Source of the DNA: Leifsonia sp. Root1293
GTDB taxonomy: Bacteria > Actinomycetota > Actinomycetes > Actinomycetales > Microbacteriaceae
Direction: 5' to 3'
DNA length: 64,000 nucleotides
NCBI RefSeq assembly: GCF_001425325.1
Contig: NZ_LMEH01000001.1
Coordinates: 853,898 to 917,897, forward strand
Position numbers and translations under genes: made by a program
Notes under the pieces: generated by a model
Told to the model about the DNA's origin: nothing
Database searches by the model: none
What the model saw: the letters and a program-made list of their open reading frames with translations, nothing else
Shown here: piece after piece, positions 8,953-16,335 of the stretch
How positions within the stretch are numbered: position 1 is the first letter of the stretch
Layout of the letters: the number at the start of each line of letters is the position of its first letter

Positions 8953-9876
8953 TCAGTGCCGCCGCGGGTCGTCGTTGCGCCCGTCGGGACGGTCGCCGCG
9001 CTTGCGCAGGTACTTCTCGAACTCCTGCGCGATGGCCTCGCCGCTCGCCTCGGGGGAGTCGACGGTGTCGCGCGCCTGCTCGAGCTGCACGATGTAGGCG
9101 GCCATGTCCTCGTCATCGGCGGCGAGGGCGTCGATGCCGGCCTCCCACGCCGCAGCCTCGCTCACCAGGTCGCCGCGGGGGATGCTCACGTCGATGACCT
9201 CCTCGAGCCTGTCGATGAGGGCGAGCATGGCCTTCGGCGACGGCGCGTTGTGCACGTAGTGGGGCACCGACGCCCAGATCGTCAGGGTCGGGATGTCGAC
9301 CTTCTCGGCGGCATCCGCCAGCACGCTCAGGATTCCGACGGGGCCCTCGTACGTCGAGCGCTCCAGATGCAGGGCGGCGCGCATGTCGGCGTTGTCGCTG
9401 GCCGACATGAGCGAGATCGGGCGGGTGTGCGGAACGTCGGCGAGCATGGCGCCGAGGAACACGATGCCCCCGATGTCGGCGGCGAGCGCCGCATCGATCA
9501 CTTCGGCCGCGAAGCTCTTCCAACTGCGCGACGGCTCGGTGCCGAGCAACAGGTAGATGTTCCCCGTGTTCGCGCCACTCACCTGCAGGTCGGCATCCTC
9601 CGCCAACGATGCCACCTCGGCCTCGGGCCTGGCCGGACCGTACAGGTCGGCACTCGGCCAGGTGAGAGTGCGCTGGCCGTCCTCATCCGTCGCGACCATC
9701 GGGCGGTTGAACTGATAGTCGAAGTAGAGCTCGGGGTCGACGGTGAAGAGCTCGACCAGCTCGAGCTCCTCCTTGAGGGAGCGCACTGCTCCGGATGCCG
9801 CTTCGCCGGCGTCGTTCCAGCCTTCGAAGGCGACGACCAGGATGCGACCGTTCAGGATGCCGTTGCGTTCTGCCAC
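8953..9876 (-). CDS. PAC2 family protein (proteasome assembly chaperone-like)
   Basis: This 307-residue protein has the actinobacterial PAC2 start LNGRILVVAFEGWNDAGEAAS, a Rossmann-like core (NTGNIYLLLGTEPSRSWKSF and ADIGGIVFLGAMLADVPHTRP) and a C-terminal acidic coiled region. PAC2 proteins resemble archaeal and eukaryotic proteasome assembly chaperones and usually sit at the edge of the actinobacterial proteasome region, although a bacterial role is unproven. I chose the GTG at 9876, where the conserved sequence begins, over upstream in-frame starts. It is divergent from the HAD-trmI operon. Confidence 0.88.
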   Translation of the reverse strand: MAERNGILNGRILVVAFEGWNDAGEAASGAVRSLKEELELVELFTVDPELYFDYQFNRPMVATDEDGQRTLTWPSADLYGPARPEAEVASLAEDADLQVSGANTGNIYLLLGTEPSRSWKSFAAEVIDAALAADIGGIVFLGAMLADVPHTRPISLMSASDNADMRAALHLERSTYEGPVGILSVLADAAEKVDIPTLTIWASVPHYVHNAPSPKAMLALIDRLEEVIDVSIPRGDLVSEAAAWEAGIDALAADDEDMAAYIVQLEQARDTVDSPEASGEAIAQEFEKYLRKRGDRPDGRNDDPRRH

Positions 9877-9955
9877 CGGGGGCGACCTCGATTCCGTCCT
9901 GGGCCCGTTCGGCCCTGACCTCAAGGATAGGACGCGCAAAGTAGACTTGACCGTT

Positions 9956-10696
9956 GTGACCACAGACACTCCGGCAGCCGTCCTCTGGGATATGGACGGC
10001 ACTCTCGTCGATACCGAACCGTACTGGATGCGTGCCGAGACCGAGCTCATCGAATCGTTCGGCGGTGTCTGGACCCACGAGGACGCCCTCGGCGTCGTGG
10101 GCCTCGGGCTCTGGGAGTCGGCGAGCATCTTCCAGGCCGCCGGCGCCGATCTCGACGCCGACGCCATCGTCGACTACCTCACGAACAGCGTGCAGCAGCA
10201 GCTGGAGACCGAGGGGGTGCCCTGGCGTCCCGGCGCCCGCGAGCTGCTCGCAGCCCTCCGGGAGAACGGGGTGAAGACGGCGCTCGTCACGATGTCGGTG
10301 AAGCGGATGGCCGAGCAGGTCGCCTCCCTCATCGGCTTCCCGGCCTTCGACGTCGTCGTCACCGGCGACACCGTCGAGAACCCCAAGCCGTTCCCCGACG
10401 CCTACCTCACCGCTGCCGAGCAGCTCGGGGTCGCCGCATCCGACTGCCTGGCGATCGAGGATTCGGTGCCGGGTCTCGCCTCGGCCCGCGCTGCCGGATG
10501 CACCACCGTCGGCGTTCCGCACATGGTGCCGCTGGCCGCATCGGCCGCCGACGTGCTCTGGCCGACGCTGGAGGGACGCACCATCGCCGATCTCTTCGCC
10601 GTTCACGAACGCAGCGTCGACGAGCACCTCCTCGACGGCAGTGCCCACCCCGGTGTCCATCGCGACGCCGCACCAGCGGAAGGCATCGCCCGATGA
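9956..10696 (+). CDS. HAD superfamily phosphatase (beta-phosphoglucomutase-like)
   Basis: This 246-residue protein has all HAD motifs. LWDMDGTLVDTEP (motif I, nucleophile and acid/base Asp) starts near residue 10. TALVTMS carries motif II, the Lys of PKPFPDAY motif III, and CLAIEDSVPGLASARAAG motif IV with its acidic pair. A helical cap of the phosphoglucomutase/phosphatase subclass is inserted between motifs I and II. It hydrolyses or transfers phosphate on a small metabolite that cannot be named from sequence. The GTG at 9956 is preceded by TAGACT at 8 bases. Its TGA overlaps the trmI ATG (ATGA), so the two are coupled. Confidence 0.88.
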   Translation: MTTDTPAAVLWDMDGTLVDTEPYWMRAETELIESFGGVWTHEDALGVVGLGLWESASIFQAAGADLDADAIVDYLTNSVQQQLETEGVPWRPGARELLAALRENGVKTALVTMSVKRMAEQVASLIGFPAFDVVVTGDTVENPKPFPDAYLTAAEQLGVAASDCLAIEDSVPGLASARAAGCTTVGVPHMVPLAASAADVLWPTLEGRTIADLFAVHERSVDEHLLDGSAHPGVHRDAAPAEGIAR

Positions 10697-11697
10697 CCGC
10701 AGAAGACCACCGTCCGGCCAACAGCGGACCGTTCCGGGTCGGCGACCGCGTGCAGCTCACGGGGCCCAAGGGCAAGATGAACACCATCACGCTCGAGTCC
10801 GGCAAGGACTTCCACTCGCACCGGGGCATCCTGCCGCACGACGACATCATCGGACTCCCCGACGCCTCCGTCGTCACCAACAATGCCGGCGTCGAGCACC
10901 TGGCGCTCCGCCCTCTTCTGGCCGACTTCGTCATGTCGATGCCCCGAGGCGCCGCGATCATCTACCCCAAGGATGCGGCGCAGATCCTCGCCCTGGCCGA
11001 CATCTTCCCCGGCGCAACAGTGGTCGAGGCCGGTGTCGGCTCCGGCGCCCTCTCACTGTGGCTGCTGCGCGCCATCGGCCCTGCAGGCCGGCTCGCCTCC
11101 TTCGAACGCCGCGAGGAGTTCGCCGACGTCGCCCGGGGCAACGCCGTGACGTTCCTCGGCTATGAGCCCGAGAACTGGTCGATCACCCTGGGCGATCTCG
11201 CCGAGGAGCTTCCGCGACAGGTCGAGGCCGACGGCGCCGACCGCGTCGTGCTCGACATGCTCGCCCCCTGGGAGTGCCTCCCCGCCGTGTCGGAGGCGCT
11301 CAAGCCCGGCGGAGTCCTGCTCTGCTACGTGGCGACCGTCACCCAGCTCTCCCGTGTGGCCGAGGCCATCCGTGCCACCGGCGAGTACACCAACCCGCAG
11401 TCGAGCGAGACGATGGTGCGGGGATGGCATGTCGAGGGGCTGGCCGTCCGTCCCGATCACCGCATGATCGGCCACACGGGATTCCTCCTCACGGCACGAC
11501 GACTCGCGCCGGACACTGTGCTGCCCGAGCTCAAGCGCCGCCCGTCGAAGACCGATTTCAGCGACGAGGACGTCGAGCTCTGGACTCCGGGCGCCCTCGG
11601 CGAGCGCACGGTCAGCCCCAAGAGCATGCGCAAGCGTGTTCGGGCGGCCGGAGCCGGTGCAGAGGCATCGAAGGCTCGCGACCTCGAGGCCGACTAG
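10693..11697 (+). CDS. trmI: tRNA (adenine-N1)-methyltransferase TrmI
   Basis: This 334-residue protein methylates N1 of adenine 58 in the tRNA T loop. The N-terminal beta domain (FRVGDRVQLTGPKGKMNTITL) and FHSHRGILPHDDIIG are typical. MPRGAAIIYPKDAAQIL precedes the SAM-binding motif VVEAGVGSGALSLWLLRAIGP. DRVVLDMLAPWE is the D-x-P-type motif. In Mycobacterium and Streptomyces this gene lies beside the proteasome ATPase gene mpa/arc. Here the next gene is an FKBP lipoprotein instead. Confidence 0.95.
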   Translation: MTAEDHRPANSGPFRVGDRVQLTGPKGKMNTITLESGKDFHSHRGILPHDDIIGLPDASVVTNNAGVEHLALRPLLADFVMSMPRGAAIIYPKDAAQILALADIFPGATVVEAGVGSGALSLWLLRAIGPAGRLASFERREEFADVARGNAVTFLGYEPENWSITLGDLAEELPRQVEADGADRVVLDMLAPWECLPAVSEALKPGGVLLCYVATVTQLSRVAEAIRATGEYTNPQSSETMVRGWHVEGLAVRPDHRMIGHTGFLLTARRLAPDTVLPELKRRPSKTDFSDEDVELWTPGALGERTVSPKSMRKRVRAAGAGAEASKARDLEAD

Positions 11698-11787
11698 GAT
11701 CACTGTTCGGGCGGGATCGCACCCGGTGTCCGCATCCGTTCCCGCATTCCCCGCAAACTTCAGAACCCAGCATCGAAACGAGGACCC

Positions 11788-12762
11788 GTGCGCAAGCTTC
11801 CCGCGCTCATCACGGCCGCCGGCCTGATCGCGGTCGCACTGACCGCCTGCTCATCCACCCCGGCGGCTGCCGACTGCACCGGCGGCGCCCCGTCGGGAGA
11901 CGCGTCGAAGCTCGTCACCGCCACGGGTGAATTCGGATCGGCCCCCACGGTCGACTTCCCGACTCCGCTGAAGGCCAAGGGCACGCAGTCCAGCGTCATC
12001 ACGGCGGGCACCGGAGCCGGCATCATCGCCGGTCAGAAGGTGACCATCGAGATGTCCGTGTACAACGGCACCGACGGCAAGCTGATCGAGAAGACGAAGT
12101 ACGGTGCGGACGACACCACGCCGCTCTCCTTGGTCGTCGCGAAGGACCAGGTGCAGGAGGGTCTGCGCAAGGGCCTGCTGTGCGCCACCGAGGATTCGCG
12201 CGTCGCGGTCGTCGTGCCCCCGAAGGACGCGTTCGGTGAAGCGGGCAACCCGAGCATCAACGTCGGCCCGAAGGACAACCTGGTGTTCGTCATCGACGTC
12301 GACAAGACCTACCTGACCCGGGCGAACGGCGCCGAGCAGGTGCCTCAGAACGGTTTCCCGTCCGTCGTCCTCGCCGAGAACGGCGCCCCCGGCATCACGA
12401 TCGGATCCGACGCGCCCCCGAAGGACCTCAAGGTCGCCGTGCTCAAGAAGGGCACCGGTGACGCCATCGCCAAGGGCGACAGCGTCACGGTGCACTACAC
12501 CGGAGTCATCTGGGACGACACGAAGCCCAGCACGGTGTTCGACTCCAGCTGGGAGCGCGGCGCCCCCGCGACCTTCACCGCGGCATCCGGAGTCGACGGC
12601 GGCGTGATCGAGGGCTTCGCCGATGCCCTCGTCGGCCAGACCGTGGGCTCGCAGTTCATCGCGGTCATCCCGCCGGACAAGGGCTACGGCGACGCGGCCC
12701 AGGACGCGATCCCCGCGAACTCCACGCTCGTGTTCGTGGTCGACGTGCTCGGCATCGGCTAG
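11788..12762 (+). CDS. FKBP-type peptidyl-prolyl isomerase lipoprotein
   Basis: This 324-residue secreted lipoprotein has a short signal peptide with lipobox LTAC, Cys21 being the lipid attachment site. Two FKBP-like modules follow. The first (about residues 75-180) is divergent. The second (about 215-324) has clear FKBP motifs: VTVHYTGVIWDD, VIEGFADALVGQTVGSQ and VIPPDKGYGD. It probably helps proteins fold outside the membrane. The GTG start at 11788 has GAGGA 6 bases before it. Its place between trmI and pafB matches FKBP genes next to pafA/pafBC in other actinobacteria. Confidence 0.92.
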   Translation: MRKLPALITAAGLIAVALTACSSTPAAADCTGGAPSGDASKLVTATGEFGSAPTVDFPTPLKAKGTQSSVITAGTGAGIIAGQKVTIEMSVYNGTDGKLIEKTKYGADDTTPLSLVVAKDQVQEGLRKGLLCATEDSRVAVVVPPKDAFGEAGNPSINVGPKDNLVFVIDVDKTYLTRANGAEQVPQNGFPSVVLAENGAPGITIGSDAPPKDLKVAVLKKGTGDAIAKGDSVTVHYTGVIWDDTKPSTVFDSSWERGAPATFTAASGVDGGVIEGFADALVGQTVGSQFIAVIPPDKGYGDAAQDAIPANSTLVFVVDVLGIG

Positions 12763-12780
12763 CAGGCGACGGAAGACGAC

Positions 12781-12814
12781 GACGGGGCCGGATGCAGCAG
12801 CATCCGGCCCCGTC
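12781..12814 (+). terminator. Hairpin terminator after the FKBP gene
   Basis: GACGGGGCCGGATG is followed by a 6-base loop (CAGCAG) and its exact complement, giving a 14-bp GC-rich stem between the FKBP stop and pafB. It separates the trmI-FKBP transcript from the pafBC transcript. Confidence 0.75.
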
Positions 12815-12853
12815 TCGCTGTCGGGTCGCAGCCGGAACAGTAAGATCGCAGAC

Positions 12854-13885
12854 GTGCCTGCCAGTCCTCCCACCTCCGTCGAAGAGCGGCTCTTCAGTCT
12901 CACCCTCGCCCTCATGGCGAGCGAGAACGGCCTGACGAAGGCCGACATCCTCTCGACGGTGCAGGGCTACAGCCGCGACTACAGGGCCGGGGGAGACAAC
13001 AGCGCCCTCGAGCGCAAGTTCGAGCGCGACAAGGACGCCGTGCGCGAGCTCGGCATCCCCTTGGAGACCATCGACTCGCCGGACAGGCCCGGCGACAACA
13101 CGGCGCTGCGCTACCTCATCCCGAAGCGCCTCTACGACCTCCCGAGCGACATCGAGTTCTCGCCGCAGGAGATCGGGCTGCTCGCGCTGGCTGCTGCGGT
13201 CTGGCGGGAGGGATCCCTCTCGGACGACTCGAGACGCGCTCTGCTCAAGCTGAGCTCCCGGGGGATCGAGGCCAGCGAGCCGCTCGTCGGCTATGCGCCT
13301 CGCATCCGGGTGCGCGAGGCGGCGTTCGCGCCGCTGCAGGCCGCACAGACGGCGAAGATGGTCGTCTCGTTCCCCTACCTCAAGCCGGGGGAGTCGGCGC
13401 CTCGACGCCGCACGGTCCTCCCGCTCGCGCTGGTCCAGCACGAGGGTCGCTGGCACCTCTACGCCCAGGACCTCGACGCTGGTGCCACCCGAACCTTCCT
13501 CCTGTCGCGCATCGTCGCAACCGTCGTGCAGCGGCCGGACGTCGCGGCTCCCGAGATCGACACGACCGGCGCCGTCGAGCGGTCCCAGGCCGAACTCGCA
13601 GAAGTGTCGATGCGCAACCGCGCGGTGATCGAGATCAGGCCGGAGACCGATGCGGCCATGCGTCTCGGGAGGCGTGCCGCATCGATCGAGGACGACGGAG
13701 CGCGTGTGGTGCTGCACTTCACGGACCTCGACATCCTGGCCGACGAACTCGCGGGATACGGTCCTGAGGTCCTCGTGCTCGAGCCTCCCGCGCTCCGATC
13801 CGCCGTGCACCGGCGCCTGCTCCAGGTCGCAGCCCAGCACGGCCCGGCCGGCGCGCAGTACGAAGGAGGAACCGACCGTGGCTGA
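12854..13885 (+). CDS. pafB: WYL-domain transcriptional regulator PafB
   Basis: This 343-residue protein has an N-terminal winged helix (SVEERLFSLTLALMASENGLTKADI), the central WYL domain (GRWHLYAQDLDAGATRTFLLSRI) and a C-terminal WCX-type region. With PafC it activates DNA repair genes in a LexA-independent DNA damage response, as shown for mycobacterial PafBC. The GTG at 12854 has TAAGAT 7 bases upstream, so the mRNA is probably leaderless. The last 8 bases overlap pafC. The gene that names the operon, pafA (Pup ligase), is absent from this window. Confidence 0.92.
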   Translation: MPASPPTSVEERLFSLTLALMASENGLTKADILSTVQGYSRDYRAGGDNSALERKFERDKDAVRELGIPLETIDSPDRPGDNTALRYLIPKRLYDLPSDIEFSPQEIGLLALAAAVWREGSLSDDSRRALLKLSSRGIEASEPLVGYAPRIRVREAAFAPLQAAQTAKMVVSFPYLKPGESAPRRRTVLPLALVQHEGRWHLYAQDLDAGATRTFLLSRIVATVVQRPDVAAPEIDTTGAVERSQAELAEVSMRNRAVIEIRPETDAAMRLGRRAASIEDDGARVVLHFTDLDILADELAGYGPEVLVLEPPALRSAVHRRLLQVAAQHGPAGAQYEGGTDRG

Positions 13886-14870
13886 ACGACGACGCACCCT
13901 CCTCGGCGCCGACCGCACCCTCTTCATGCTGTCCGTCGTTCCCTACCTGCTGGATCGCGGCGCCGTCTCCGTCGAGGAGGTCGCCGAGCACTTCGACGTC
14001 ACGCCCGACCTGGTCCGGCGCACGATCGCCCTGCTGCCGATGACGGGAATCCCCGGCGAGTCCAAGGCCTACCTCGACAACGACCTGTTCGAGATCGACT
14101 ACGACGCTCTCGAAGAGGGCACCGTCATCCTCACCCGCAACATCGTCATCGACGAGGCTCCCCGCTTCTCGGCGCGCGAGGCCGCCGCACTCATCGCCGG
14201 ACTCAAGTACCTCTCCGCGCTGCCCGAGAATGCCGACAGCGATGCGATCGGCGTGCTCCTGGCGAAGCTCGCCCGAGGCTCGTCCGCGATCCCTGCCGAG
14301 ATGGGCGTCGAGGCGGGGATTCCGGATGCCACCCGTGCCCTGCTGCGTTCCGCCGCGTCGGCGGGCAGCAGGGTCGCCTTCGTCTACCGGTCGTCGCGTG
14401 GAGAGGCCGAGCGGCGCGTCGTCGACCCGCTGCGCCTCGAGTCGATCGACCGCGACTGGTACCTGCGCGCGTGGGACCACGCGCGAGAGGCCCTGCGCAC
14501 CTTCAGGCTGGACCGCATGGACGCCGTCGAGGTGCTCGATGAACCGGCCACCCGCACGATCGACGACTTCTCGCTCTCCGACGAGATCTTCCAGGGCTCC
14601 CCAGACGACCTCGAGGTCGTGATCGAGGTGCCGGTCGACGCCCTGCCGCTGTTGACCGACTTCAGGCCTGAGGGCCAGGAGCCGGGCTCGGCGCCCGGGC
14701 TGGTGCGCACGACCCTCCGAGTCGCGCACCATCACGGGCTGAAGCGCATCGTCGCCGGCTACGCGGGCATCATCACCGTCGTCTCACCCCCAGAGGCTCG
14801 TCGCGTCGTCGCCGAATGGGCGGCGGCAGGCGCCGAGCAGTACGCCGACTCCGACAGCGTCGAGCGTTAG
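13878..14870 (+). CDS. pafC: WYL-domain transcriptional regulator PafC
   Basis: This 330-residue paralogue of PafB has a winged helix (LFMLSVVPYLLDRGAVSVEEVAEHF), a WYL domain (RVVDPLRLESIDRDWYLRAWD) and a WCX region. It forms the heterodimer or fused partner of PafB that binds DNA-damage promoters. The GTG at 13878 lies inside the end of pafB, with AGGAGGA 10 bases upstream. The tight overlap with pafB and the following small membrane-protein and tatA genes indicate one operon. Confidence 0.92.
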   Translation: MAERRRTLLGADRTLFMLSVVPYLLDRGAVSVEEVAEHFDVTPDLVRRTIALLPMTGIPGESKAYLDNDLFEIDYDALEEGTVILTRNIVIDEAPRFSAREAAALIAGLKYLSALPENADSDAIGVLLAKLARGSSAIPAEMGVEAGIPDATRALLRSAASAGSRVAFVYRSSRGEAERRVVDPLRLESIDRDWYLRAWDHAREALRTFRLDRMDAVEVLDEPATRTIDDFSLSDEIFQGSPDDLEVVIEVPVDALPLLTDFRPEGQEPGSAPGLVRTTLRVAHHHGLKRIVAGYAGIITVVSPPEARRVVAEWAAAGAEQYADSDSVER

Positions 14871-14878
14871 GCCGACGG

Positions 14879-15226
14879 ATGCCGGGCTGGTCGTGGTTCC
14901 TCATCGGGGGCGTGCTCCTCGTCGCGCTGGTGCTGGTAGTCGTGCTGCTCGGACGCCGAGCGTGGCGCAAGGGACGCTCCGCGTTCGACGCCTACGGGGA
15001 GCTCACGCTCACGACAGCCGAGCTCGAACGGGCCCTCGACCAGCTCGAGGATGCGTCAGCGCAGGTGCAGGCGCGCGAGTATGCGGTCTTCGGTGATCGA
15101 GACGAGCGCTCCTTCGCCTGGGGCATGCGCAGGGCCGAGCGGGCGCACCGCCGCCAGGCGCGCCGGGATGCCCGCGTCGCTCGGGGTAGACTACTCACAC
15201 ATTCCACGCAGAATTGGACCAGCTGA
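14879..15226 (+). CDS. Small single-pass membrane protein between pafC and tatA
   Basis: This 115-residue protein has one N-terminal transmembrane helix (WFLIGGVLLVALVLVVVLLG) and a cytoplasmic charged tail. The tail is largely helical and coiled-coil-like (ELTLTTAELERALDQLEDAS) and ends in an Arg/Ala-rich segment. I do not recognise a named family. The layout resembles small TatB-like or DivIC-like proteins, but no conserved TatB residues are visible. It starts 8 bases after pafC and ends 1 base before the tatA start codon, so it is translated with them. Confidence 0.7.
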   Translation: MPGWSWFLIGGVLLVALVLVVVLLGRRAWRKGRSAFDAYGELTLTTAELERALDQLEDASAQVQAREYAVFGDRDERSFAWGMRRAERAHRRQARRDARVARGRLLTHSTQNWTS

Positions 15227-15227
15227 C

Positions 15228-15512
15228 ATGCTTCAGAACCTCACCGGATGGCACTTCCTGATCATCCTCGTGATCATCCTTCTGCTCTTCGGCGCTCCCA
15301 AGCTCCCGGCTCTCGCCCGCAGCCTCGGCCAGTCGATGAAGATCCTCAAGACCGAGGTCGCCTCCGACAAGAAGCCCGAGGAGTCGACCACGGTCCTCAA
15401 CGCCGACGGAAGCACGACGGTCACCAACCCCGACGGCACCACCACGACGACGACTGTCCGGTCGGCGGATGCCGGCGGCGCCGGCTCGACCGATCCAGCC
15501 GCCAAGAACTAG
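15228..15512 (+). CDS. tatA: Sec-independent translocase subunit TatA
   Basis: This 94-residue protein has the TatA layout: a short N-terminal transmembrane helix (GWHFLIILVIILLLFGAPKLP) with the conserved FGAPKLP hinge, an amphipathic helix (LARSLGQSMKILKTEV) and a flexible C-terminal tail rich in Thr and Ser. TatA multimers form the variable pore for folded proteins with twin-arginine signals. It directly precedes tatC (1-base gap). A TAGACT box at 15187-15192, inside the preceding gene, could give a secondary promoter. Confidence 0.95.
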   Translation: MLQNLTGWHFLIILVIILLLFGAPKLPALARSLGQSMKILKTEVASDKKPEESTTVLNADGSTTVTNPDGTTTTTTVRSADAGGAGSTDPAAKN

Positions 15513-15513
15513 C

Positions 15514-16308
15514 GTGGCCGCTCGCGCATCCAAGCGCAGCAACAGCGAAGGTCGGATGTCCCTGGGCCAGCACCTGCTGGAGTTGCGCAAGAGACTCTTC
15601 CTGGCAGCCGGCGGCATCGCGGTCGGCGCCGTCATCGGCTGGATCCTGTCGGACCTGGTCTGGAACGCCCTGCGTGTGCCGGTGCTGCAGATCGTGAAGG
15701 CGCAGCACCGCAACGCCGTCATCAACTACCCCGACATCACCTCGGCGTTCGACCTGAAGCTGCAGATCGCCTTCTACATCGGCCTGGTCATCTCGAGCCC
15801 GGTGTGGCTGTACCAGATCTTCGCCTTCTTCATGCCGGCGTTGAGCCGCACCGAGAAGCAGTACACCTTCGGCTTCTTCTTCAGCGCTGTTCCGCTGTTC
15901 CTGGCCGGGTGCGCCGCCGGATGGTTCGTGCTCCCGCATGTCGTCGAGCTCATGACGAGCTTCGCGCCGCCGGACGACGCGGCCTTCATCAACGCCAAGG
16001 ACTACTTCCAGTTCGTCCTGAAGCTGGTGCTCGCCATCGGCATAGCATTCGTCCTCCCGGTCTTCCTCGTGCTGCTGAACTTCGCCGGCGTGATCAGCGC
16101 GAAGTCGATCATCGGCTCGTGGCGCTGGGCGATCCTGGTGATCGTGCTGTTCACGGCCATCGCCACTCCCGCCGCCGACGTCGTGTCGATGTTCCTGCTC
16201 GCCGTGCCGATGGTCGTGCTGTACTTCGCGGCCTGGGGCGTGGCCTGGCTGCACGACCGTCGCGCCGAACGGCGCGCTCGGGCGTTCGAGGCCGAACTCG
16301 CCCTCTGA
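15514..16308 (+). CDS. tatC: Sec-independent translocase subunit TatC
   Basis: This 264-residue protein has six membrane spans and the TatC motifs MSLGQHLLELRKRLF at the N-terminus, SSPVWLYQIFAFFMPAL, FVLPVFLVLLNFAGVIS and TPAADVVSMFLLAVPM. It recognises the twin-arginine signal peptide and nucleates TatA. The GTG at 15514 (1 base after the tatA stop) is chosen; ATG at 15556 is a shorter alternative. A separate tatB is not seen here, as is common in actinobacterial tatAC loci. Confidence 0.95.
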   Translation: MAARASKRSNSEGRMSLGQHLLELRKRLFLAAGGIAVGAVIGWILSDLVWNALRVPVLQIVKAQHRNAVINYPDITSAFDLKLQIAFYIGLVISSPVWLYQIFAFFMPALSRTEKQYTFGFFFSAVPLFLAGCAAGWFVLPHVVELMTSFAPPDDAAFINAKDYFQFVLKLVLAIGIAFVLPVFLVLLNFAGVISAKSIIGSWRWAILVIVLFTAIATPAADVVSMFLLAVPMVVLYFAAWGVAWLHDRRAERRARAFEAELAL

Positions 16309-16335
16309 GAGGCGGGCACGACTTAGGCTGAAGGA

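Noticed and set aside
14879-15226. TatB as identity of the small membrane protein next to tatA
   Set aside because: The single N-terminal helix and helical tail fit in outline, but the conserved TatB residues around the hinge are not visible, and tatAC loci in actinobacteria often have tatB elsewhere.
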